From DASQBT01 sp963746955 (GTDB lineage: Bacteria; Pseudomonadota; Gammaproteobacteria; Burkholderiales; Thiobacillaceae): 64,000 nt of DNA. The notes beneath the pieces are model-generated. The model saw nothing but the letters and a program-made list of their open reading frames with translations, had not been told where the DNA came from and searched no databases. Made by a program: the position numbers and the translations under genes. The stretch spans positions 62,001 through 126,000 of the forward strand of contig CAVVDR010000003.1 of NCBI GenBank assembly GCA_963746955.1, in the 5' to 3' direction. Positions within the stretch are counted from its first letter, which is position 1, and every line of letters starts with the position of its first letter. This document shows positions 43,374 to 52,288 of the stretch, piece by piece.

Positions 43374-45782
43374 ATGAGCATTCCCCGGTCCGGCGAACCT
43401 ATCCAACTCCCACTACTACCCTTGCGGGATGTAGTGGTGTTCCCGCACATGGTGATCCCACTCTTCGTGGGGCGCCCCAAATCCATAAAGGCCCTGGAGA
43501 CCTCGATGGAGACTGGCAAGAACATCCTGCTGGTTGCGCAGAAATCGGCTGCCCAGGATGAGCCGAGCCCGGATGATCTTTATGAGACCGGCAGTGTTGC
43601 CACTGTGTTGCAAATGCTCAAGCTTCCCGATGGCACGGTTAAAGTATTGGTCGAAGGCAATCAGCGGGCCAAGCTGCTTGAGGTCATTGATGAAGACACG
43701 CATCTTAGCGGCCGCGCTGAGCTTTTTCCCCTTGATGGCAAGGATGACACGGAAGTCGAGGCCATGCGGCGCGCGCTGATGGCTCAGTTTGACCAGTATG
43801 TAAAACTCAACAAGAAGATTCCGCCGGAAATCCTCACCTCGCTCTCGGGCATAGACGAAGGTGGCCGACTGGCCGATACCATCGTTGCCCATTTGCCCCT
43901 GAAGCTTGAGCAGAAGCAGGAAATTCTCGAAATGATTTCCGTGTCCAAGCGCCTGGAACATTTGATGGGACTGCTGGAAGCGGAAATCGATATCCTTCAG
44001 GTAGAAAAGCGCATCCGTGGCCGAGTCAAGCGCCAAATGGAAAAGAGCCAGCGCGAGTATTACCTGAACGAACAGGTCAAGGCGATCCAGAAAGAGCTTG
44101 GCGACCTGGAAGAAGGGGCCGAACTGGAAGATCTGGAGAAGCGCGTTCATGATGCCGGCATGAGCAAGGAGGCTCTGGCCAAGGCCATGGGTGAACTGAA
44201 GAAGTTGCGCATGATGTCGCCCATGTCTGCCGAAGCGACGGTGGTGCGCAGCTATATCGAAGCCATGGTCGGCCTGCCGTGGAAGAAAAGAACCAAGATC
44301 AGCAAGGACCTGGTGAAGGCGGAACGCATTCTTGATGAAGATCACTATGGCTTGGAGAAAGTCAAGGAACGCATACTCGAATACCTTGCTGTCCAACAGA
44401 GGGTAGACAAGGTCAAGGCTCCTATCCTGTGCCTGGTGGGCCCGCCCGGGGTCGGCAAGACTTCGCTTGGCCAATCGGTCGCCAGGGCCACCAACCGCAA
44501 GTTCGTTCGGATCGCTCTGGGCGGGGTGAGGGATGAGGCCGAGATACGCGGCCACCGTCGAACTTACATCGGCTCCATGCCCGGAAAGATTCTGCAAAGT
44601 CTGACCAAAGTCGGGGTGAAGAACCCCTTGTTCCTGCTCGATGAAGTGGACAAGATGGGCCAGGACTTCCGTGGCGATCCTTCCTCCGCGTTGCTTGAGG
44701 TGCTGGATCCGGAGCAGAACCACACGTTTCAGGACCACTATATCGAGGTGGAGTACGACCTTTCAGACGTCATGTTCGTCGCGACGGCCAACACCATGAA
44801 TCTGCCGCCACCTCTGCTGGACCGCATGGAAGTGATCCGGCTGTCCGGGTATACGGAGGACGAGAAGATCAACATTGCGATCCGTTATCTGGTGCCCAAG
44901 CAGATGAAGGCCAATGGACTCAAGGATACGGAAATCCATATTGCAGAATCTGCCTTGCGTGACGTGGTGCGCTACTACACCCGGGAGGCCGGGGTGCGCG
45001 CCCTGGAGCGCGAAATTTCCAAGATGTGCCGCAAGGCGGTGAAAGCCTTGTTGCTGAAGACGCCAAAGGGAAAAATTTCCGTCACGGGACGAAACCTGGA
45101 CAAGTTTCTCGGTGTCCGTCGCTACAGCTACGGGATTGCCGAAAAACATAACCAGGTGGGGCAGATTACCGGGTTGGCCTGGACCGAGGTGGGGGGCGAA
45201 CTGCTTACCATTGAGGCCGTTTCGCTGCCGGGCAAGGGCAAGATGACCACCACCGGAAAACTTGGCGAAGTGATGCAGGAGTCGATCCAGGCGGCCATGT
45301 CGGTGGTCAGGTCGCGTTCCAAGGCCCTCGGCATTCCCCAGGACTTCTATGAAAAGCGCGACCTCCACATCCACATGCCCGAGGGTGCGACTCCCAAGGA
45401 TGGTCCGAGCGCGGGGATCGCAATCTGCACGGCGGTAGTGTCAGTCCTCACTGGCATACCGGTGCGGTGCGATGTCGCCATGACCGGTGAAATTACCTTG
45501 CGTGGCGAGGTGCTGCCGATCGGTGGACTGAAGGAAAAACTTCTGGCAGCCCACCGCGGTGGCATCAAGATGGTTCTGATACCGGAGGAGAATGTCAAGG
45601 ACTTGGTGGAAATTGCTGACAATATCAAGAACAAGTTGGATATTCATCCGGTCAAGTGGATTGATCAGGTATTGCTCATGGCACTGGAGCGCCAGCCCGA
45701 ACCATTGCCTGAGACCATAGCGGCGGAGACGCCTCCAGCGAAGACTGAGGAGGTGGGTTCGAGCGTGGCAATCAAACACTGA
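43374..45782 (+). CDS. lon: ATP-dependent protease Lon
   Basis: 802 residues: N-terminal substrate domain (LPLLPLRDVVVFPHMVIPL), AAA+ module with Walker A GPPGVGKTSLGQSVA, and a C-terminal protease domain with catalytic serine in PKDGPSAGIAI and lysine in GGLKEKLLAAHRGGIK. ATG 43374 is used; a TTG nine bases earlier would add MII. AAGG lies about nine bases upstream. Expected to be heat-induced from the promoter above. It degrades misfolded and regulatory proteins in the cytoplasm. Confidence 0.98.
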   Translation: MSIPRSGEPIQLPLLPLRDVVVFPHMVIPLFVGRPKSIKALETSMETGKNILLVAQKSAAQDEPSPDDLYETGSVATVLQMLKLPDGTVKVLVEGNQRAKLLEVIDEDTHLSGRAELFPLDGKDDTEVEAMRRALMAQFDQYVKLNKKIPPEILTSLSGIDEGGRLADTIVAHLPLKLEQKQEILEMISVSKRLEHLMGLLEAEIDILQVEKRIRGRVKRQMEKSQREYYLNEQVKAIQKELGDLEEGAELEDLEKRVHDAGMSKEALAKAMGELKKLRMMSPMSAEATVVRSYIEAMVGLPWKKRTKISKDLVKAERILDEDHYGLEKVKERILEYLAVQQRVDKVKAPILCLVGPPGVGKTSLGQSVARATNRKFVRIALGGVRDEAEIRGHRRTYIGSMPGKILQSLTKVGVKNPLFLLDEVDKMGQDFRGDPSSALLEVLDPEQNHTFQDHYIEVEYDLSDVMFVATANTMNLPPPLLDRMEVIRLSGYTEDEKINIAIRYLVPKQMKANGLKDTEIHIAESALRDVVRYYTREAGVRALEREISKMCRKAVKALLLKTPKGKISVTGRNLDKFLGVRRYSYGIAEKHNQVGQITGLAWTEVGGELLTIEAVSLPGKGKMTTTGKLGEVMQESIQAAMSVVRSRSKALGIPQDFYEKRDLHIHMPEGATPKDGPSAGIAICTAVVSVLTGIPVRCDVAMTGEITLRGEVLPIGGLKEKLLAAHRGGIKMVLIPEENVKDLVEIADNIKNKLDIHPVKWIDQVLLMALERQPEPLPETIAAETPPAKTEEVGSSVAIKH

Positions 45783-45815
45783 CCAACAAGTATTTGTGCT
45801 AAGCGAACGCAGCCC

Positions 45816-45842
45816 AATCCCGCCATGCGGCGGGATTTTTCA
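45816..45842 (+). terminator. Rho-independent terminator of lon
   Basis: AATCCCGCC (45816-45824) pairs with GGCGGGATT (45829-45837) around an ATGC loop, followed by TTTTCATTTT. A textbook terminator 34 bases after the lon stop. Confidence 0.9.
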
Positions 45843-45974
45843 TTTTCAGCTTCGTCAATCCTGAAGAGCACTGTCTTGTTGCACATCCGTGATTCATTGC
45901 GCGTGCAAGACAAACTGTTTCAATAACCAATTAGAACAGATAGTTATCGCCGCCTTCCTCGGTGTATGAAATAC

Positions 45975-45997
45975 GCGGCGAAAATAATTTTCGCCGC
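45975..45997. promoter_or_regulatory. Perfect 23-bp palindrome upstream of hupB
   Basis: Arms GCGGCGAAAAT and ATTTTCGCCGC around a single central A. It ends 36 bases before the hupB -35. No T run follows on either strand, so it looks more like a protein-binding site than a terminator. Confidence 0.5.
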
Positions 45998-46033
45998 AAT
46001 TTTCCGCCGACTGTCAATCGGCCTGAAAACCGC

Positions 46034-46063
46034 TTGACACAAGGATTTGCGGGACGTTATAAA
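46034..46063 (+). promoter_or_regulatory. Sigma-70 promoter of hupB
   Basis: TTGACA (46034-46039) and TATAAA (46058-46063) with an 18-base spacer; TTATAA with 17 bases is the alternative register. Near-consensus, 54 bases before the hupB ATG, as expected for an abundant DNA-binding protein. Confidence 0.8.
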
Positions 46064-46116
46064 GCCTGCCACAGGAGCTTCCTGTAACCACACGCTTGAA
46101 CGAAAGGGGACAACAC

Positions 46117-46389
46117 ATGAACAAATCTGAACTGATTGATGCGATCGCCGACTCAGCAGACATTTCCAAAGCCTCCGCTGGACGTGCTCTCGACTCTGCT
46201 GTTGATGCAGTGAAGAAGGCTCTGAAGAAAGGCGACATGGTGACCTTGGTGGGTTTTGGCACTTTCTACGTAGGTAAACGCGCTGCGCGCACTGGTCGCA
46301 ATCCTCGCACCGGAACCGCCATCAAGATAAAGGCTGCCAAAGTGCCCAAGTTCCGTGCTGGCAAGGGCCTGAAGGACGCAGTAAACTGA
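46117..46389 (+). CDS. hupB: DNA-binding protein HU (beta type)
   Basis: 90-residue nucleoid protein. Helices MNKSELIDAIADSADISKAS and the arm segment GFGTFYVGKRAARTGRNPRT with KVPKFRAGKGLKDAVN are classical. ATG 46117 follows AAAGGGG; an upstream ATG would add seven residues and is not used by the family. It is followed eight bases later by tRNA-Val and may be co-transcribed with the tRNAs. Confidence 0.97.
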   Translation: MNKSELIDAIADSADISKASAGRALDSAVDAVKKALKKGDMVTLVGFGTFYVGKRAARTGRNPRTGTAIKIKAAKVPKFRAGKGLKDAVN

Positions 46390-46397
46390 CGCGTCGG

Positions 46398-46473
46398 GGG
46401 TGCTTAGCTCAGCTGGTAGAGCGTCGCCCTTACAAGGCGAATGTCGGCGGTTCGAGCCCGTCAGCACCCACCA
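46398..46473 (+). tRNA. tRNA-Val (anticodon UAC)
   Basis: 76 nt with acceptor GGGTGCT/AGCACCC, anticodon stem TCGCC/GGCGA enclosing CTTACAA (anticodon TAC), T-loop GGTTCGAGCC, and encoded CCA. Confidence 0.97.
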
Positions 46474-46517
46474 GCTGAACTGGGTTTGCACAGGTAACTT
46501 GTTGATTGCAGCCAGCC

Positions 46518-46595
46518 GGGAGTGGTAGTTCAGTTGGTTAGAATACCGGCCTGTCACGCCGGGGGTCGCGGGTTCGAGTCCCGTCCACTCCGCCA
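46518..46595 (+). tRNA. tRNA-Asp (anticodon GUC)
   Basis: 78 nt with acceptor GGAGTGG/CCACTCC, anticodon GTC in CCTGTCACG, T-arm CGGGTTCGAGTCCCG, discriminator G and encoded CCA. 44 bases after tRNA-Val. Confidence 0.97.
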
Positions 46596-46600
46596 ATATC

Positions 46601-46625
46601 GGGGCTCACAATTGTGAGCCCCTTT
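46601..46625 (+). terminator. Terminator after the tRNA pair
   Basis: GGGGCTCACAA and TTGTGAGCCCC form an 11-bp palindrome (46601-46622), followed by TTTGT. It ends the hupB/tRNA transcript just before ppiD. Confidence 0.8.
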
Positions 46626-46695
46626 GTCATGGCAATGTTCGCCCTAGTGCCGTGTTGCACGGTTCCCGGGCATTTCAAGTTGTGAGGAAACCTGC

Positions 46696-48594
46696 ATGTT
46701 AGAAGCCATCCGCGATCGTGCCCAGGGCTGGATTGCCAAGCTCATTCTGGCGCTGATCACCGTCCCTTTCGCGCTTTGGGGAATCGACTCCTATTTCAAC
46801 AGGGGGGGCGGTGGTGGTGATGTCGTGGCCGAGGTGGGCAAAGACCGGATTTATCGGCAGGAATTTACTCGGGCCTTGCAAAATCAGGCCGACAGCCTGC
46901 GCCAATCGCAGGGCGCCAAATATGATCCGGCCATTACTCAAACCAAAGAGTTTCGGGAGTTGGTACTGAATAGTCTGGTGGATCGCAAGGCGCTATTGTT
47001 GTCGGCCGCCGATGCCAAGCTGGTGGCGCCTGACCGGCAGGTAGCGGGCATAATTCAGCAGATTCCGCTGTTTCTGGAAAATGGCCAGTTTTCACGCGAA
47101 CGCTATGACGCAGCACTCAGACAACGCGGCCTGACCCCAACGGGTTTTGAAAATGAGATTCGTCAGGAAATCTTGATCCGCGCCTTGCAGTCACCTCTGG
47201 TCAAAGGGGTGGTGGTGCCCACTGCTACTGCCGATCGCCTTGCGCGCCTCGTGTCCCAGCAACGCGAGATTTCCTGGGCCGATATCAGACCGGGCCAATT
47301 CACTGCCCAGGCTCAAGTGTCTGATGCCGATATTGAGTCCTACTACAACGCCCACAAGGCTGATTTCACCGATCCGGAAGCCGCGCGGGTGGAATTTGTC
47401 GTGCTGTCGAAGGAAGCGCTCGCAGGCACTGTTCAACCCTCGGAGCAGGACATCCAGAATTACTATCAAGCCAATCAATCGAAATTTGGTGAGCCCGAAC
47501 AAAGGACGGCAAGCCATATCCTGATCGCCGCTGGTAAAGGGGATGCATCCGCCCGACAGAAGGCCAGGACAAAAGCAGAGGCGCTGCTGGCGGAAATTCG
47601 CAAGAACCCCGCCAGGTTTGCTGAACTGGCCAAGCGTGACTCGCAGGATCCCGGTTCCGCGGCTCAAGGGGGCAGCCTGGGCAGTTTCCCGCGTGGGGTC
47701 ATGGTAAAACCGTTCGACGACGCGGTATTTAGCATGAAAGTCGGAGAGTTGCGAGGTCCGGTTGAAACCGACTACGGTTATCACATCATCCGCCTGGATG
47801 GCATTACTCCCGCCAAGGTCGCGCCGCTGGCCAGCGTGCGCGATTCAATCGTGGCCGAGCTGCGCAGCCGGCAAGGGGAAAAGCTCTTCGCCGAGGCCGC
47901 TGAGAACTTCAGCAACCTGGTGTATGACCAGTCCACCACCCTCAAACCAGCAGCCGATGCCTACAAGCTAGCGCTTCAGACCTCCGACTGGATCACGCGC
48001 AAGGGGGGGGCCGCGCCTCTGGACGATCCCAAGCTGATCGATGCCATCTTCTCCCCCGACAGCACCAAGAAGAAGCAGAATACGGATGCGATAGAGACCT
48101 CCACGGGCGCGCTGGTGGCCGCGCGGGTGATCGAGTATCGTCCTGCCGCGCTGCATTCTTTGGCAAGCGCAAGCGCCACGATACGCGCATTGCTGATAGC
48201 GCAAAAGAGTGCCAAGCTGGCTGAGCAGCAGGGCAGAGAAGAACTGGAAAAGTTGAATCGGGGGGAAGAGCCCGCGCTGGCCTGGTCGTCCTTTGAGATG
48301 ATCAGTCGCCAGAAGCCCGGTCCATTCGATGCCCAAAACTTGGCCGACATTTTCCGCGTCAATACCGCCAAGCTGCCGGCCTACACCGGCGTGGAGAGGC
48401 CTGACGGAACGTATCGCCTGGTCCGGATCAGCCGGGTATCGGAACCTTCGGCCGTCGATCCCGCAGTACGCACTGCGCTGGAATCTGGCTTGAGGCAGGC
48501 ACTGGCTCGCGCTGATACGGAGGCCTATCTGGCGCTGGCCAAATCCGTGAACACAGTGGAAATAAAGGCCGGTGCGCTCGAAAACAAGGAATAG
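46696..48594 (+). CDS. ppiD: Periplasmic folding chaperone PpiD (SurA N-like/parvulin)
   Basis: 632 residues anchored by one N-terminal helix (IAKLILALITVPFALWGIDS). The SurA-like N-domain (about 35-190) is followed by a parvulin isomerase domain (ASHILIAAGKGDASARQKAR; GSLGSFPRGVMVKPFDDAVF; YGYHIIRLDG) and a helical C-terminal region. PpiD helps new proteins leaving the Sec translocon. The hupB-tRNA-ppiD arrangement is common in betaproteobacteria. Confidence 0.95.
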   Translation: MLEAIRDRAQGWIAKLILALITVPFALWGIDSYFNRGGGGGDVVAEVGKDRIYRQEFTRALQNQADSLRQSQGAKYDPAITQTKEFRELVLNSLVDRKALLLSAADAKLVAPDRQVAGIIQQIPLFLENGQFSRERYDAALRQRGLTPTGFENEIRQEILIRALQSPLVKGVVVPTATADRLARLVSQQREISWADIRPGQFTAQAQVSDADIESYYNAHKADFTDPEAARVEFVVLSKEALAGTVQPSEQDIQNYYQANQSKFGEPEQRTASHILIAAGKGDASARQKARTKAEALLAEIRKNPARFAELAKRDSQDPGSAAQGGSLGSFPRGVMVKPFDDAVFSMKVGELRGPVETDYGYHIIRLDGITPAKVAPLASVRDSIVAELRSRQGEKLFAEAAENFSNLVYDQSTTLKPAADAYKLALQTSDWITRKGGAAPLDDPKLIDAIFSPDSTKKKQNTDAIETSTGALVAARVIEYRPAALHSLASASATIRALLIAQKSAKLAEQQGREELEKLNRGEEPALAWSSFEMISRQKPGPFDAQNLADIFRVNTAKLPAYTGVERPDGTYRLVRISRVSEPSAVDPAVRTALESGLRQALARADTEAYLALAKSVNTVEIKAGALENKE

Positions 48595-48639
48595 CCCGGC
48601 TGGTCCGCGAACCTTGACACAGACTTGACGGGCAGGGTT

Positions 48640-49581
48640 GTGGAACGGCCTGTTCTGGCGTTGCTGGGGCCGACGGCCAGCGGCAAGACGGGCGTGGCGG
48701 TGGAGTTGGCCGGCGCGTATCCGATTGAAATTGTCAGCATGGACTCCGCCCTGATCTACCGCGACATGGATATCGGCACGGCCAAGCCTGATGCGGTAAC
48801 GCTAAGGCAGGCGCCCCATCATCTGATCAACCTTATTGATCCTACCCAACGCTATTCTGCGGCCCAGTTCAGAACAGATGCCCTGCAGGTAATACTGCAA
48901 GTCAAGATGCGAGGGCATGTCCCGCTGCTGGTCGGCGGCTCCATGCTTTATTACAAGGCGTTGGTGGAGGGGCTCGATGACCTGCCGCAAGCCGATGACG
49001 CACTCAGAGCAGAGATCGATGCAGAAGCCAGGGAGCGAGGCTGGCCTGCGCTCCACGCCGAACTTGCCGGAAGCGATCCGCGCATGGCGGCGCGCATCAA
49101 TACGACGGATGCCCAGCGCATCCAACGCGCCTTGGAAGTCATGCGAATCAGCGGGCGGCCGATGAGCAGTTTCTGGCTCGATCAGCGCGATTCAAGTCCA
49201 CCCTATCCGTTCCACACGCTCGCGCTGGTTCCGTCTGACCGCTCCAGACTTCATCGGCGCATCGAGGCGCGCTTCGATGCCATGTTGCGAGCCGGCCTGG
49301 TGGAAGAAGTATCGGGCCTGCGAAGAAAATATCCCACCCTGACGCCGGGGCTCCCTTCCATGCGCTGCGTAGGCTACCGCCAGGTGTGGGAACATCTGGA
49401 CGGCCAATACGATGCCCAAGAATTGCGCAACCGCGGTATATACGCGACGCGCCAGCTTGCGAAGCGGCAGCTCACCTGGTTGCGGGGTATGCGGCCGGAA
49501 ACAGCAAACTGCCTGGACGATGGCGTGAGTACCAGGGTGAAAAACTGGGTCGAAAAGGCTTTGGCATCCAAGGGTTCCTGA
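48640..49581 (+). CDS. miaA: tRNA dimethylallyltransferase
   Basis: Prenylates A37 of tRNAs reading UNN codons. The 313 residues include the P-loop LLGPTASGKTGVAVELA, the substrate aspartate in SMDSALIYRDMDIGTAKP, HHLINLIDPTQRYSAAQF, and QRIQRALEV. GTG 48640 has AGGG just upstream; a TTG five codons earlier lacks a ribosome site. It lies after ppiD on the same strand and converges with xseA. Confidence 0.96.
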   Translation: MERPVLALLGPTASGKTGVAVELAGAYPIEIVSMDSALIYRDMDIGTAKPDAVTLRQAPHHLINLIDPTQRYSAAQFRTDALQVILQVKMRGHVPLLVGGSMLYYKALVEGLDDLPQADDALRAEIDAEARERGWPALHAELAGSDPRMAARINTTDAQRIQRALEVMRISGRPMSSFWLDQRDSSPPYPFHTLALVPSDRSRLHRRIEARFDAMLRAGLVEEVSGLRRKYPTLTPGLPSMRCVGYRQVWEHLDGQYDAQELRNRGIYATRQLAKRQLTWLRGMRPETANCLDDGVSTRVKNWVEKALASKGS

Positions 49582-49597
49582 TGTTTGGGGTTTCGTC

Positions 49598-50959
49598 CTA
49601 GTCTGCGCTTTCCACCCGTACATCGGCTGCGCCTTTCGCAAAACTCAAATGCAGCGCCTCGCCCGGTTTCAGATCAGTGCTGGCGCGGATGATTTGGCCT
49701 CGGGCGTTTTGCGTAATGCTGTAACCCCGTTCCAGCACAGCCTGTGGATTAAGGTGTTGGAGATGGCTGCGCAATCGGGTCAATTCCAGCCCCTGTTCTC
49801 GAATGATCTGGCCGAAGCGTGCATGCAGGACGGTTGCGTGCCAGTTCAGATTTTTCATTGCGACGGGAATTGCGGGACGCAGATGAGTTAGCTGCGATGC
49901 CAATTGATGCCGCTGCCAGCGTCGGCGCTCGAGCACCATCAGAAAATGACGATGCATGCGCCCGGCGAGTTGCACCAGGTTTAGCTGCTGGGCGGCCAAG
50001 CGTTCTTCAGGATGTTTGAGTCTGTGCGCCAGGCTGTCCAGTCGCTGGGCATAAGTCTGTTGTTGATGCCCGAGAAAACGCTTGAGCCGGTCGGCGATCA
50101 GCTCCAGCTTGTCCAGTAATTCGGCCCGATTGGGGCTGGCAATCTCGGCTGCAGCCGTCGGCGTGGGTGCACGCAGATCAGCGACAAGATCAGCCAATGT
50201 GAAATCCGTCTCATGGCCGATGCCGGTGATCACCGGGATGCTACAGGCGGCCACTGCACGTGCCACAGCTTCATCATTGAAACACCACAAGTCTTCAATG
50301 CCGCCGCCACCGCGGCACAGGATCAGCAGTTCACATTCATGGCGTGCCGAGGCGAGGAGGAGAGCCTGGGCAATCTGCGCCGCGGAACTCTTGCCCTGGA
50401 CCGGCGTGGGATACAGTATCACGCGTATGCCAGGCATGCGGCGGCGCAAAGTGGTGAGAACATCCTTGAGCGCGGCTGCCTGTGGTGAAGTGACGATGCC
50501 CAGGGTCTTGGGAAACGGGGGCAGGGGTTTCTTCAGGTCGGGGTCAAACAAACCCTCCTTGGCCAGCTTGGCCTTGAGTCTATCGAACGCTTCATAGAGC
50601 GCGCCCAACCCGCCCCGCCGCATGATTTCCACGTTAAGCTGAAAGTCGCCGCGTGGTTCGTACAGCGTCGGAAGCCCCCGGATCTCAACTTGCTGGCCGT
50701 TTTCAGGCTCCCAATCGAGGAACTGATTCTTGTGCCGGAAGAAAGTGCAGCGAATCTGGGCTGAATCATCCTTAAGCGAAAAATACCAATGACCGGAGCT
50801 TGCCGGGCTGAAATTGGAGATTTCCCCTTGCACCCACAGCAGCGGTAGATTGGATTCCAGCAGGCGCCGCGCCATCCGGTTGAGTTCGGCCACTGTGAGA
50901 ATAGGGGACTGCGAAGCGCCGTCGCCCGGTTCACGCTCGAGATAGTCATCCACTGTCAT
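49598..50959 (-). CDS. xseA: Exodeoxyribonuclease VII large subunit
   Basis: 453 residues: N-terminal OB fold (LTVAELNRMARRLLESNLPL; GHWYFSLKDDSAQIRCTFFR), catalytic domain (LGIVTSPQAAALKDVLTTLR; GIGHETDFTLADLVADLRAPTPTAAAE) and a long C-terminal coiled coil. Cuts single-stranded DNA with the small subunit XseB, not in this window. It converges with miaA. Confidence 0.97.
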   Translation of the reverse strand: MTVDDYLEREPGDGASQSPILTVAELNRMARRLLESNLPLLWVQGEISNFSPASSGHWYFSLKDDSAQIRCTFFRHKNQFLDWEPENGQQVEIRGLPTLYEPRGDFQLNVEIMRRGGLGALYEAFDRLKAKLAKEGLFDPDLKKPLPPFPKTLGIVTSPQAAALKDVLTTLRRRMPGIRVILYPTPVQGKSSAAQIAQALLLASARHECELLILCRGGGGIEDLWCFNDEAVARAVAACSIPVITGIGHETDFTLADLVADLRAPTPTAAAEIASPNRAELLDKLELIADRLKRFLGHQQQTYAQRLDSLAHRLKHPEERLAAQQLNLVQLAGRMHRHFLMVLERRRWQRHQLASQLTHLRPAIPVAMKNLNWHATVLHARFGQIIREQGLELTRLRSHLQHLNPQAVLERGYSITQNARGQIIRASTDLKPGEALHLSFAKGAADVRVESAD

Positions 50960-51263
50960 TGCATCGTCACGTGTAGATTTTATGAAAAACGTCTTGACAA
51001 GGGATCAATTAGATAAGCTTTTGAATATTAAAGAAACAGTCCCATGCCCTCAGATTAGGCATCAGTAAGGAAATCATCGCTGTTCACCACGCCAAGCGGG
51101 GCAGGAATAAACTGCCAACAAATTTATCCACAGTATTTGTGGAGAACTATCCGGGCGAGCTCGATAACAATCAGTTCCATTGCCTATCGCGGCATTACCC
51201 TTGCCGAAGCCAGCAGTGCAGGATAAAGTCGCACTGTTTTTTTTCCTTCCTTGGGGACTACGT
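50960..51263. other. Divergent intergenic region xseA / exbB
   Basis: About 300 AT-richer bases that must hold both promoters. A TTGACA occurs at 50994-50999 but no well-spaced -10 follows on the plus strand. No gene seen; an open frame running into exbB from 51180 lacks a fitting N-terminus. Confidence 0.4.
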
Positions 51264-51869
51264 GTGTTAGCTCTTCTAGAGGCCGCCGGTTGGCCAATTT
51301 GGCTCTTGGTTCTGGCATCTATCCTGGCTATGGCCATCATTATCGAGCGATTTTACTCGCTGCGGGCAAGCGAAGTGGCCCCGGGCGGATTGCTGGCACA
51401 GGTGGTGACAGAGTTCCGCAACAAAGGGGTGACGGTCGAATCCCTGAACAGACTCGCTGCCGACTCTTCCCTCGGCCAGGTGTTCGCAGCAGGCCTGCGC
51501 AATGCGAGAGCTCCGAAAGAAGTGATGAAGGAATCCATCGAGGAAGCAGGGCGCCTGGTTACCCATGACCTGGAGCGATTTCTGGTATCGCTGGGCACCA
51601 TCGCGGCAGTGGCGCCGCTGCTGGGTTTGTTCGGCACGGTAATCGGCATGATAGAAATCTTCGGTTCCCAGGATCCCACCGGCGGTAACCCGGCGCAATT
51701 GGCCCATGGCATTTCCGTCGCACTCTACAACACCGCCATGGGCCTGATCGTGGCAATTCCGTCGATGATTTTTTATCGTTACTTCAGGGCTCGGGTTCAC
51801 GATTTTGTCGTTGAAATGGAGCAGCAGGCGATCAAGCTGGTGGAAATCGTTCACGGTGACAGACCGTGA
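51264..51869 (+). CDS. exbB: Biopolymer transport protein ExbB (MotA/TolQ/ExbB family)
   Basis: 201-residue inner-membrane proton-channel subunit that energises TonB-type transport. It has an N-terminal helix (WPIWLLVLASILAMAIIIER), a cytoplasmic loop, and two later helices (LGTIAAVAPLLGLFGTVIGM; ISVALYNTAMGLIVAIPSMI). GTG 51264 is chosen because the protein then begins as in relatives (LALLEAAGWPIW) and GGGGA lies upstream. GTG/TGA overlap with exbD. Confidence 0.92.
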   Translation: MLALLEAAGWPIWLLVLASILAMAIIIERFYSLRASEVAPGGLLAQVVTEFRNKGVTVESLNRLAADSSLGQVFAAGLRNARAPKEVMKESIEEAGRLVTHDLERFLVSLGTIAAVAPLLGLFGTVIGMIEIFGSQDPTGGNPAQLAHGISVALYNTAMGLIVAIPSMIFYRYFRARVHDFVVEMEQQAIKLVEIVHGDRP

Positions 51870-52285
51870 ATTTTCAGAATGAGCGCCGGGTGGAAGATCC
51901 GGAAATCAATCTGATTCCCCTGATCGACCTGTTTCTGGTCATTATTATTTTCCTCATGGTGACGACCACCTATTCGCGCTATGCAGAGTTGAAGATCAAT
52001 CTGCCCTCGGCGGCTGGCGAACGGAGTCCGCAGCGTCCCAATCAAATCAATGTCACCATAGACGCCAAAGGGCAGTGCCAGATTGGCGACAAGGTGTTGG
52101 CCAACACCTCGGTCCCGTCCTTGACAGAGGCCTTGAAACAGGCGGCTGGCGGTTTAACCGAGCCCGTCGTCGTCATCAGTGCGGATGCGCAAACGCCGCA
52201 TCAGGCCGTGATCCATGTAATGGAAGCGGCGCGTGAACAAGGGTTGGTCAGGGTAACCTTCGCCACCCAGTCCACAGACGAATAA
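51866..52285 (+). CDS. exbD: Biopolymer transport protein ExbD (TolR/ExbD family)
   Basis: 139-residue partner of ExbB with one helix bearing the conserved proton-carrying aspartate (INLIPLIDLFLVIIIFLMVT) and a periplasmic domain. GTG 51866 overlaps the exbB stop. No tonB is adjacent; lpxK follows after three bases. Confidence 0.93.
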   Translation: MNFQNERRVEDPEINLIPLIDLFLVIIIFLMVTTTYSRYAELKINLPSAAGERSPQRPNQINVTIDAKGQCQIGDKVLANTSVPSLTEALKQAAGGLTEPVVVISADAQTPHQAVIHVMEAAREQGLVRVTFATQSTDE

Positions 52286-52288
52286 GCC

